Source: Aphanomyces cochlioides | Lineage: Eukaryota > Oomycota > Saprolegniomycetes > Saprolegniales > Verrucalvaceae | Assembly: GCA_019828595.1 (NCBI GenBank) | Contig: JAHQRK010000016.1 | Location: 1,240,001 to 1,304,000 of the forward strand | Direction: 5' to 3' | DNA: 64,000 nucleotides | Shown: positions 34,679 through 43,787 of the stretch, in pieces | Layout: each line of letters starts with the position of its first letter | Numbering within the stretch: position 1 is the stretch's first letter | Program-made: the position numbers and the translations under genes | The notes under the pieces: model-generated | Told to the model about the DNA's origin: nothing | Databases searched by the model: none | The model's input: the letters and a program-made list of their open reading frames with translations, nothing else

Positions 34679-35710
34679 TCGCCCTTCAGTTATTCTCAAG
34701 ATCTTCAAACCGTTTCATCCACGGTTACAAGGGCATCAACAAACAATTACTCGACCTTCTGCGATATTCCAACAGTAGGGATCTCGAAAGTTTTTGTGTT
34801 TTACTAACGTTACGCTCTAGACAGTGTACTTTTTCAGCCATTCACCAAACCAAAACAGCTCAAGTCAGTCAATTGTCAAGACCCTTTCAATACAACTTCA
34901 GTAGTGATGTCACGTCTTGGTCTGATGTAGTCATGTACAGCTATGCTGAGCTACCAGCCAGAATCTTTGCAACAACACTGCACACCTCGAGGAGAAATGA
35001 ATTGCAAACGAAGCAGCAATCGATGCAGAGGAATTGTCCCCAAATGGGGCTGGATTCATATCGATAGGCTATAGTCGCTATGTCCCGACAAAGTTACCAT
35101 CATCTGCATCGTCTTTGCGTTTTTGAATTTTGGTGACGAACAATTGTTCACGATGCAAGCATGGCATGTCTCATGTTGCATCATCTTTCCTTCCTTTTCG
35201 AGGTGGATGGGAAAACGTCTTGACACATCTCTGGTCCATGAAATGGAGAATCTTCCCTAAACAGTACAAACAGTGCATTTTCCCCACAAATAGTACATAC
35301 TATCGTCGCTACTACATTGAAAGAACACAAAAGCCCGTGTATTCTCAACAAGAATCTTCTTGCGATTGTTTGCGCCCTGGACAGTATTCCAAGGCAAGCA
35401 AAATGCAGCTAGTGAGAGAATATGACATGATGCGTACGGAAAGCCTTGCAGAATGAATTCTGCTTTATTGCAAGTTGCCGGGTCAACAGCAACTTCATGC
35501 ATTGCACTCGTAGTAACAGTTTACTAGAGATAGTATTAGTTGGGTTGCAAGTTCGTGATGTTGCAACCGAGGCCACATCTCGCCAAAAATGCGAAGCATG
35601 TAATGCAGCAACGATGAAGACAATCAGTGAACAGGACGATGATGGAAATACTATTATATACGCGACTGCACTAGTCGAAATAAAATACGAGACGGAGCGA
35701 CTGACACATC
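34679..35710. other. Intergenic, FCP1-like phosphatase to kinesin
   Basis: About 1 kb downstream of the FCP1-like gene and upstream of the kinesin. Several open frames of 60-126 codons exist on both strands, but none has a family match, consistent splice structure or a good start. I see no supported gene. Confidence 0.4.
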
Positions 35711-36400
35711 CTACATACACCACAAGCTCTTGCGATGGTCGGCCAGGAGATCGGCGAGTCGGAAGAGTTGATGAAGACGGGGTCGGACATCCGAGAGATT
35801 CAAAAGATTCATCAGCACTTTCGTGAGAGAATCAAGCGTCTTGTCATGGACATCGTCGTAGAAACTTGGAACAGGGATGCCGTTGCTAGGCTGGGGCAAG
35901 AAGGACACTGGATTGTTGTCCACAAGAACAATTTTGGACAGATCGGCGCGGATCGAGCGGAGATCCTTCATGAAGAATCCGCTTTTCAGCGTACATGACG
36001 TGCGGAAGAAATGACCCTTGAAGAGACTTTTGGTCGGGTCGAGAGCTTCCAAGATGGGTCGGCCGTACATTTCGAGACCAGCGGTGAAAACGTACAGGTC
36101 AAAATGTTGACTTGCCTTCTTCAAAAAGGCGTCGAGACCTGGGCGCTTGTAGACGATAACCTTTTCGCCGTCGGCCATGACTACTTCAAAGCGTTCTGGG
36201 TAATCGTCGCGCGTATCCGTTGGGCGTGCTTCGTCTTGTCGATAGTCGTCCTTGCCCTTGATCTTGGTATGGACCAAACATTCGTCCATGTCGAGCACGA
36301 GAGCAATCCGGTCCGATTTGAGCAATTCGGCCGGTGGTTTCGGGTGATGGTATGCATCGGACGACGAGTCGAGCGGATATTGGGCCACAGTAGCAGTCAT
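35711..36400 (-). CDS. FCP1/SCP-like HAD phosphatase (NIF-type CTD phosphatase)
   Basis: 229 aa, single exon, ATG at 36400 (MTATVAQYPL). The frame is open upstream but with no better ATG. HAD motif I is LVLDMDECLVHT with nucleophile Asp37 and acid/base Asp39. The FTAGLEMYGRPILEALDP block and IVLVDNNPVSF (motif III with Asp-Asn-Asn) are typical of the SCP/Dullard/FCP1 catalytic core. This family dephosphorylates Ser residues of the RNA polymerase II CTD or other nuclear and membrane substrates. There is no BRCT domain and no membrane segment, so it resembles small CTD phosphatases. Motif I has Cys where Thr is commonest (DLDET); the two Asp residues needed for catalysis are present. Confidence 0.9.
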   Translation of the reverse strand: MTATVAQYPLDSSSDAYHHPKPPAELLKSDRIALVLDMDECLVHTKIKGKDDYRQDEARPTDTRDDYPERFEVVMADGEKVIVYKRPGLDAFLKKASQHFDLYVFTAGLEMYGRPILEALDPTKSLFKGHFFRTSCTLKSGFFMKDLRSIRADLSKIVLVDNNPVSFLPQPSNGIPVPSFYDDVHDKTLDSLTKVLMNLLNLSDVRPRLHQLFRLADLLADHRKSLWCM

Positions 36401-37413
36401 AGAGGAGGCACAAGCAATCGACAGACGACACCCAAGACACACACGGAGTCGACAGATCAAATTGAATTATGCTGATTGTTTTCACCGCATTCAAAAAAAG
36501 AGATTCATCCGTAAATGGAAGAAAACATATTGATAAGTCGGACTTAAATGAACTTCTGGCCGGACTTGAGGGAATATCTCGCTTAATTGCGCCATGAAGA
36601 AGCTGCGACCAGATGGTTACATTTTAACATTGACGTTCGGGACCGACATTCGCGACGACGTCGAGCGAATCCGATGCGATCAATTAATTCCACGCCATAT
36701 GACTGGCTGCATCCAAAAGAGGTGCATCCAATCGTGTTTGTGCAAATCGCTCTGATGTCATGCGTGTGGAAGAACCCCAGGGCCAATCCGAAGGCCGAAT
36801 GCCTAATCAACATGGTGCGACATGGCCAATCGGAACAAATGAATTTAATCCAAGCTGAACAAAATCTCCGGTTGCTCTTCTCTCACTGAATACGGTTATC
36901 GTTATCGGTATGTACACAAAGAGCCTCCAGGACGAGGCGAAAGTATGGAAAGAAGAACAGCACGTTAGACACAACGCGGTCGTTATTATCGACAGAAGGC
37001 TCCTCGTTTCATCTGAGATGGCGTCATGAGCTTTCTGGGATGTTGAGATGGATCGCAAGTTGCGATCCATCTCAACACAAAACGTAGCCCGGCAGTGACG
37101 TTGCCACCGACACGCTGACATTTCCTAAGCGATCGAGTATCCATCCATCGGATAAACGATCATGCATACGGTCGCCACTGGACAAGACCAAGCTTGGGAA
37201 GCTGGAAAACGATTCACGTGCCTCCTTGAGCGATGGGGAGAGTCGGTTGAACTTGTCCTACTTCAAGAGGGCCATCTGATGCCCTCATTGTGCATCATCG
37301 AGTTTCACTGTATATGCATTGTAATCTTGCCCATAGTGCCTGCATAAGATCGAGGAAGGTGGCAAGCAAAACGACGTAGACGGCAACAAATAAGAATAAG
37401 TTAAGAGACGACT
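36401..37413. other. Intergenic region with a perfect 17-bp inverted repeat
   Basis: About 1 kb between the FCP1-like gene and the next minus-strand gene. No supported protein gene was found; a 54-codon ATG frame from about 36594 and frames at 36587-36889 and 37162-37347 match nothing I know. The main structural feature is the palindrome listed separately at 37042-37076. Confidence 0.4.
37042..37076. repeat. Perfect inverted repeat, 17-bp arms, 1-nt spacer
   Basis: The left arm is GTTGAGATGGATCGCAA, then one G, then its exact reverse complement. It lies in intergenic DNA 44-78 bp before the H-rich stretch near 37120 and is not in any gene model. It could extrude as a cruciform or form an RNA hairpin with almost no loop. 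There is no U-run to make it a classical terminator. Confidence 0.85.
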
Positions 37414-37998
37414 CTACACACGACATGCCATCGACACGAGCAAATCCAATGAGCTAGGCGCTCTTGGCGACGACGCTCCGCTCGGGAGAGGGTTGACCTT
37501 GCGTCGTTTGCGCCCCGCAGCAGAAGCAGCAGCATCGACATCGACGACCTCGGTGTCGTCAGCAGCACTTTTGCGGAAAGCTTCTTCAAGCTGTTTGAGC
37601 TCTTTCTTGCGTGCTCGGCGCATCTCTGGCGTGAGACCCGCAAGCACTGACGCAGTCGGGTCGTATCGGTGCATCCCGAGGATGCCCGATGACTTGTCAA
37701 ACTTTTTGCTCAAACGCATGGGCGAGCAGTTGAGTTTGAGACTGAGATACTGACGGAGGAGGATACCAGGGGGGGCGTCAGGAAGGAGACCATCTTTGAA
37801 GTCCGCTGACAAGCGGAAAGTGTACTCCAGCTCGGCAACGGTCCATCCACCCGCACGCCTGGCTTGCTTGGTAGGAGTCGGTGTGACTTTGACCTTCCGA
37901 CCGGTTGCTGGCTTGTTGAGAGACGGCGACGGGCTCATGAGGAAGTCAATGCGAAGCTTTGGGTTGCTTGACGACACCGATGTACTTGTGGGCTCCAT
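37414..37998 (-). CDS. Unrecognised basic nuclear-type protein
   Basis: 194 aa, single exon, ATG at 37998 (MEPTSTSVSSSN). The frame is open upstream, but only to a TTG. It has a Ser/Pro/Thr-rich N-terminus with basic patches (GRKVKVTPTPTKQARR). A compact central block follows: GGWTVAELEYTFRLS, then LLRQYLSLKLNCSPMRLSKKF, and then ARKKELKQLEEAFRKS. The C-terminus has a likely nuclear localisation signal (AAGRKRRKVNPLPSG). The pattern W...L......LS..F..G.LPD.P.G..LR.YLS..L.C.PMR.SKKF suggests a small folded domain, perhaps DNA binding, but I cannot name the family. The compositional bias (Ala, Asp, Ser) towards the end is low complexity. Confidence 0.65.
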   Translation of the reverse strand: MEPTSTSVSSSNPKLRIDFLMSPSPSLNKPATGRKVKVTPTPTKQARRAGGWTVAELEYTFRLSADFKDGLLPDAPPGILLRQYLSLKLNCSPMRLSKKFDKSSGILGMHRYDPTASVLAGLTPEMRRARKKELKQLEEAFRKSAADDTEVVDVDAAASAAGRKRRKVNPLPSGASSPRAPSSLDLLVSMACRV

Positions 37999-38466
37999 GA
38001 TGCGATCACCCTCAGTCAAGTTGAAAAATGGACTGATTGTCAAAGCGAGATTCCAACTTGATTCGTCGGATTCAGTCGACAGCCAATGATGCGCTTCCTT
38101 GTGACGAGTCCCACACTTACAGCCAACTTCAAGACGGATCAGATCGACTCTCCTCGCTCATGAGCTCTTCTTACTCTCATTTGATCTTGTATTCATGTCG
38201 AGGAGCCACTCGCTCGCTCGTTCTCTCGTTCTGTTGAAGCTGGCAGACCATGTAGCTTCAACACGCTCGTGTGGCGCAAGAGTGAGACGATGTGCCCAAG
38301 CATCTCGCTGCATGATGCGTGTCAGGCGGCAGAGAGAATGCACAAAGTGCTCCGACGACAATCCATGAGGTGGGAGCGTGAAGGGCATCATTTCGGACCA
38401 CCAACGCGGCTACACTCAACCCAAATTCTCTCGCTCAAACATGGACATGCATGTTCTTTCACTCAA
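37999..38466. other. Intergenic
   Basis: About 470 bp that hold the 5' region of the 37414-37998 gene and the 3' region of the coiled-coil gene. Nothing recognisable was found; tetra-nucleotide runs such as cgctcgctcg occur near 38210. Confidence 0.4.
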
Positions 38467-39873
38467 TTACATAGTCTGTCTAATATGGGTACCTCCTTGA
38501 ACATCTTCAGGAGAAACGAGGAGCAATGAATCAACTACTGTAGCCTCACGAGCAGCACTGTCTTTGCCACAACTTGACTCGCTGCCCTCACGAACAATGC
38601 ATCCTTGTGCCATCGTCGGACAGGCACGCTTCTCCGAGTCGTCAGCCACATCTGGCTCCATTTCCCTCATGGGCTCATGTGTGTCACTGTCAAGCATAGG
38701 CTGTCTTCCTTGCACATCATTCTCCACTTCATTCCCATTGTCGTCGTTCATGGGACGTAGAGTATTGTTGCCAGGAACGTGCAATTGGTCAACATGTGGC
38801 CCATTTGCTGGCTTTTGATCATCTTTCACTTCAATGTCGTGATTCTTTTCTTCGTTGACACAATTTTGCACGTGTCGCCCCAGTGGATGCTCCGCCACCA
38901 TTTTGTCAACTGGCTGCATTTCGGAGCCCTTGTGAGCATTAGGGTGCTTTAGGATGTAGGAGCCTTGCGAGCACACGTAGTGGCAGCTAGCTTCCCGAGC
39001 TTGTTTCGCAACTGAGGCCACATGTTTCAAAGCTCGCGCAATTTGATTCTTTCGCGTGTTGGCACTTGATTCTTTCGACTTTCTCTCTTTGAGTTTGCTT
39101 TGCAGTATGGCACATGCTCGTGCTGCTGTATCGTGTTGGCACAAGTATTGAGTATTTAATCCCAATGCAGCTTTTCTTTTGTACCATCGCATATTGCGCT
39201 CTTGAGCTTCAGCTTCACATTCGTTACGCTTTTGCTCTCGAATACGCAGCTTCGTTTCTGCCAAGCGTTCGAGTCGATCCTTCGGCTCGCCTTCGAAAAT
39301 GCTACGGCGCCACTTGTGCTTGAGCTGGCGTTTTTGTTGATCTTCAGCGTCGGCTCGAGCTTTTACCATTTTCACCTGTGCTTTCCACTGGGCGACTCGC
39401 TTCGCGGCTATTTTGGCAGCAATAGCAAAAGAGTCTTCAATCACCAAACTGGTATCGCAATCACGAGACGGTTGATCTCTTCGCTGGCAATGGATGCGGA
39501 TCAAATCAGCGCTGTACGTGTTTGCATCCCAGTTTTCATCATTGACAGACTGGGGATCTGGGGAACATGGCTCTTCCTCTATTGTCATGGTCGCAGCGGT
39601 AATACGCTCCACGTAAGGAGTTTCATCACCTGTCGAATGTATTGACGAGCTGGTGCAATGTTCAGCATCGACGTCAGGAACGACTGGGTCAGGTGTGTCC
39701 TGTTTCTCGGCTGCATCGCTCGATTTAGAAGTCACCAGTAACTGGTCGAGATGTCCGCCTTCGTCTACCCTTTCTTCACACTCTTGTTTGCTTTCAGTGG
39801 AGTCAGGGGGGATTTCGAGAGCATCTTGCTCAAAATCATCGTCGCCATAGTCATCGTCATCCACGTCGGCCAT
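38467..39873 (-). CDS. Unrecognised acidic, coiled-coil protein
   Basis: 468 aa in one open frame from the ATG at 39873 (MADVDDDDYGDDDFEQD). The N-terminus is very acidic. The middle (about residues 130-290) is a strongly charged helical segment rich in Lys, Arg, Glu, Ala and Gln (AAKIAAKRVAQWKAQVK, RLAETKLRIREQKRNE), likely a coiled coil. The C-terminal 180 residues are low complexity with many Asp, Glu, Asn and His. There is no membrane segment, signal peptide or catalytic motif. A short intron near the 3' end (gtaccc at about 38490) cannot be excluded and would change the last few residues. The start lies 80 bp downstream of the stop of the SWIM-RING gene on the same strand. The function is unknown. 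Confidence 0.65.
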   Translation of the reverse strand: MADVDDDDYGDDDFEQDALEIPPDSTESKQECEERVDEGGHLDQLLVTSKSSDAAEKQDTPDPVVPDVDAEHCTSSSIHSTGDETPYVERITAATMTIEEEPCSPDPQSVNDENWDANTYSADLIRIHCQRRDQPSRDCDTSLVIEDSFAIAAKIAAKRVAQWKAQVKMVKARADAEDQQKRQLKHKWRRSIFEGEPKDRLERLAETKLRIREQKRNECEAEAQERNMRWYKRKAALGLNTQYLCQHDTAARACAILQSKLKERKSKESSANTRKNQIARALKHVASVAKQAREASCHYVCSQGSYILKHPNAHKGSEMQPVDKMVAEHPLGRHVQNCVNEEKNHDIEVKDDQKPANGPHVDQLHVPGNNTLRPMNDDNGNEVENDVQGRQPMLDSDTHEPMREMEPDVADDSEKRACPTMAQGCIVREGSESSCGKDSAAREATVVDSLLLVSPEDVQGGTHIRQTM

Positions 39874-39952
39874 TTCAAGGAAGGAAACTATTCTTAGACA
39901 ATTGAAATGCAAGAGATCCGAAAAACCGACAACATCGGATGGAGTTTTTATT

Positions 39953-41753
39953 CTAATAATCGCTACGCCAATGCCATCTCCGATAACTAGACGTATCTAC
40001 GATGCATTCAGTCCACCTTCTCCACACAAAACAAGAACATACCTCGTTCTCGTGGTAGATTGGCCACCGATGCCAAATTTAAGTACCTTTCATCATGGCT
40101 CTGGTCTTTTGACGAAGAGCCATCCCCCCAAGGAGAACGACAGTAAACACACGTAAGCTAGAAAAAGTTCAGGCATCAACAACAAGGACAGTGGTGTACC
40201 TGTCCACCAGATTGGAGCTTTGATTTTTTCCACTGGTTAAAGCACTCATTGTGGATGTTGTTTCCGCACTGCGCTTTGCACCAAACGACAGGACGACCGT
40301 CGGCTAAATCCTCAAAGCAAATCGGGCAATCGGTTCCTTCAAGCGATTTTTGCTCCACGCTCACTTCCTCTTGCTCCAGTGATTCTCCTTTCATCGCAGC
40401 TTTGTAATGAGCAATGACTTGTTGATTTGCCACAACTCTAGGGTCCACTCGAGATGCTGACTCGAATATTGCTCGCAGTTCTGACGTCAGCAATGCTTTT
40501 TGGAACACAAGTGGGCTCGACGCGTTCACTCGGAGGCATTTCAAGTATACAAATCTAACAAAAGTAAGTTGAATGCATAGGTGGTTACCAGCACGCACAA
40601 AATATGTTTGCACAGGTTTCCTCGAAGAAAGTCGGGGCATGTACACGTGGGCACTTGCTCGATCGACACTGTATAAATGTTTCCTGACGTTAACACATTG
40701 TCAGCATCACAAACATAAAACGACAACACTACCTGTGCTGCCCATAACAGCAAAAGTTTGATGCAATGGCGACAATACTTGCTTCTCAATCATGAACATG
40801 CGCTGATGTTTGGCGCGCTCAATTCGATCACGTGTCTGTTGGTTTGGAGTACTTCGATATCGTGACAGACGCTTCTCGTCGTCAACTGGAGTGTCGTCAA
40901 CTTTAGTTTCCTTGCCCTTCTTGCGACTGGAAGCTGCACGACGATGCAAGGTCGGAGATCTCTCTCGGTCATCGGTAGTAGGCATACCAGACAGGCTGTT
41001 TGATGATTTAGTGTGTCTTCTGGGTGTTCCGACATCCACAAGTGGGTGGAGCTGAAGACAATCCTGACCACGACCATAATTTGCATCTGCATGAGAGGCA
41101 GCTAGCTCATCAACGTCCTCTCCGTTGTTCAAGAGTCTTGAGATCGTATTTGTAGTGCAAATAACTTGGGGATGTTTTGAATGAGCGGAGATCTTATTTT
41201 CGGCCGAAGCTTTCTCGTCAGCGGGAAGTTGCGAACGTTGTGTTGATTTGTTCACATTGGTTGAGGCTCTTCTTGGCCGATCAGTAGGTTGTTGCTCTTG
41301 CTCCAGTTTTATATCAACTTTGCCATCTGCCACATCTGCACGGGCTCCATGTTGTTGCAGATCATGCACGCCTTTCAATTTCTTGATTGTCTGTAGTTCA
41401 TCGTTCAGTTCTGTCGATGAATCTTGGTCCAGTTGGCGTTTGGATGCACGTGACGGGGTAGTGGCCACACCAGACAAGTCGCTCGACTCGTTCATGACAG
41501 CTACATTAGTCTTGTTCGACAGACTGGTCGTATTTGGTAGCGATCGAGCCTCTTCTGTCGTGTGGTCATTGTCAACTGTCGTGTTGTTCACTGCGAGATG
41601 TCTATTATTGCCAAACCACCGATCGATTCTCACGGGATCTACGTCAAGTTCCACAGCAATACTATATCTCCATGCAGCGCATTCTTTCTTTGAATTGCAT
41701 CCAGCTAAGAGATGGCTGACCAAAGCCGCTCGCTGCGCAGATGTGAAGAACAT
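39953..41753 (-). CDS. Homeodomain-like + SWIM + RING protein (ZSWIM2/MEX-like E3 ligase)
   Basis: Exons 41753-40733, 40683-40599, 40554-40200, 40157-40043 and 39996-39953; 539 aa, all joins in frame. The N-terminus (FFTSAQRAALVSHLL... then ELDVDPVRIDRWFGNNRH) has the spacing of a homeodomain, with WFGNNR in the place of the recognition-helix WFxNRR. A long Ser/Thr/Lys-rich linker follows. The SWIM zinc motif is CTCPDFLRGNLCKH. The RING has CPICFEDL, then CGNNIHNECFNQW and, after intron 3, CVYCRSPW. The end reads HDERYLNLA...RERDTSSY, as in ZSWIM2. SWIM-RING proteins act as E3 ubiquitin ligases; ZSWIM2 promotes death-receptor-linked apoptosis in animals. The C-terminus was recovered only by splicing; without introns the RING would stop early. 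The alternative start is ATG 41840. The first exon is one open frame, so the fusion does not depend on splicing. Confidence 0.82.
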
Positions 41754-41872
41754 ATCAGCGTACAATAAGAATGCTGTTATTGACACTGTAATATTGAATA
41801 TACGATATATCAAATATGCAAGGTATTCTGTTTTCTGCATCAACCTGGTCAGTCGACGAATCTTCAGACTGA

Positions 41873-43441
41873 ATGAGCCCCAAAGCTGGTGGACATCCTC
41901 AGTTGAGGATTACCGTGGGGGAACCCGAAGACGAGGAACGTATTCCCAAGAGCGACACAAACACTTTCGATTTCCCGCAAACTCCTCGCGATGCCGCCGA
42001 TGGATTCTCGTCAGGAATGCGAATCATGGGAAAAAGTCTTGCTTCTGGGGTCGGATCGTTTGTTGTGATGCCAATCGTTGGAGCCCATGAAGGGGGCTTA
42101 CTTGGTTTTGCAAAGGGCTTCGTGTATGGTAGTGCTACTGCGATTGCGGTATGTGTCAACGACCACATCACGCTCATAACTTTGTAGGCTGTCGGTGGCG
42201 GCACCGTGACCGGAGTTGGTCAAATTCTTCGAGGCATTGCGAACACGCCGTATGCAATAATCAGTTCCCATGAAGACAAAGTATGGAACTCTGAAACTCA
42301 TGAATGGTATCTGTACAATCTCAAAGAAGAAGCCAGTTCCGTTCTCGACGATGACACGGCACCAACTCCTGAAGCCAAATTCGTCAAAGACACGAAGCTA
42401 TACGACCTACTTGGTGTGTCTCCAAATGCATCTGAGGTGGAAATTAAGAAAGCATATCGCCGTTTGGCTGTTCAACTCCATCCTGACAAGAATTTAAACG
42501 ACCCTCATGCGTCAGAAAAGTTCCAACAACTTAGTTCTGCATATCAAATCCTTTCAGATCCTCGATCTCGGGCAACTTATGACGCGCGCGGTAACGATGG
42601 AATGGGCCCACAAACATTTACTGACGATCAATTATACGCAATGATGATGGCATGGATTTTTGGGAACCAGCATTTCGAAAATTTTGTTGGAGAGATCAAT
42701 TTGATGCCGCATGATATTTTTGGTCAAGATGCATTCATGAAACGCGTCCAAAATCGTCGAGAAGTTCAGTGCGCTGTCTACTTGAGCGATATTCTAGATG
42801 GATATCTCCGCGATACTTCGGAGAAGCATGTACAATTTCGTGCTTCAATTGCATCGACAGCCAAAGAGCTCAGTTCAACGTTATTTGGAGCCTCACTTCT
42901 TGGTGTCGTTGGTTTAGTTTACGAAGAGCAAGCACTGAAGCATTTAGGCTTTCGTAACAGTGCTCCTGCAGGTTTTGGCATGCAGAGCTTAGCCAAATCA
43001 GCCCGTGGCATGGCATCCAAATATCGTATCGTCACCTCGTACATCAGCGCATTCCAGTCAGTTATGAAAGCAGCCGAGGCAAATTACAATTCGATGAAGG
43101 CACAGGAAGAACGCCAACGAGCAACCCCGCAAGGTATGTTTCCTGACATAACTGAGGTCCAAGATCAGCTTCTCCAACAAACTTTTGGAAGCGTGCTAGA
43201 TATTGGTTGGCATTATATTGTTTTCGATGTTGAATCGACGCTGCGTGGCGTCTGCTTTAAATTGCTGAAGGACACATCGGTATCAGCTGCCGACCGCGCT
43301 GGGCGTGCACAAGGTCTTCTCATCATGGGGGAGATTTTCCAAGCCAGCAGTCAACCGTCAGAAGTGGGTTTGGCAGAAATTATGGAGAAACTTCGACATT
43401 TCAAGGAAACAATGAAGCAGTCCAGGGACTTTGGATCGTAA
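41873..43441 (+). CDS. DnaJ-domain protein with C-terminal DnaJ-X-like region
   Basis: Exons 41873-42148 and 42188-43441 (39-bp intron), 509 aa. An N-terminal Gly-rich segment (AHEGGLLGFAKGFVYG, then AVGGGTVTGVGQ) is followed by ANTPYAIISSHEDKVW, and then a J domain (about residues 155-220): LYDLLGVSPNASEVEIKKAY with the HPD motif at residues 190-192. The long helical C-terminal region resembles the DnaJ-X domain of yeast Caj1-like proteins. J proteins recruit Hsp70 and stimulate its ATPase; no zinc-finger or G/F region is present (type C). The start lies 119 bp from the divergent SWIM-RING start, so they share a short promoter region. Confidence 0.9.
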
Positions 43442-43787
43442 TTAACGTGTTCCTTCGTATTTATAAATGGAAACACGATGGAAATATTAATATGTATTCA
43501 TTGACGGAGCACTTCAATTTCATGTGCTTTGGAATTAAAGCAGTCATTATGCCTTATGGATCACTCTTCCAGTAAGTGGCAACGACACTGTGATGGATGT
43601 GGGGCGGGTAAAGGTCGCATGGTTGTTGGCATGGTCAAAGAAAAGAAAACAGACACCTGAGCTATTAATATTAATTTCAAGGAAACTTAAATAATGTATG
43701 TATTTTAATAGACTAAGGATTGAGATTTAGCCCGATCCATTTCATTGTCCAAAGTGTCATTTTAGTCAGTGGTGAAGTCGTCGCAGA
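43442..43787. promoter_or_regulatory. 5' region of HECT ligase B
   Basis: About 350 bp between the DnaJ stop and the ligase B ATG. Inr-like TCATTGTCCAAAG (about 43742) and TCATTTTAGTC (about 43759) lie 30-50 bp before the ATG, but both match the oomycete consensus only in the first half, unlike the full match upstream of ligase A. No other gene was seen. Confidence 0.35.

Noticed and set aside
35130..35826. Overlapping plus-strand open frames between the FCP1-like gene and the kinesin
   Set aside because: They overlap the 3' region of the FCP1-like gene, the first does not start at ATG, composition is irregular and no family motif is visible.
36587..37347. Short plus- and minus-strand open frames upstream of the FCP1-like gene
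   Set aside because: All are under 105 codons, mutually overlapping on both strands, and match nothing known.
40176..40200. Stop codon directly after CPCC as the end of the RING protein
   Set aside because: It lies in a 42-bp intron; splicing restores CVYCRSPW and the conserved ZSWIM2-type end.
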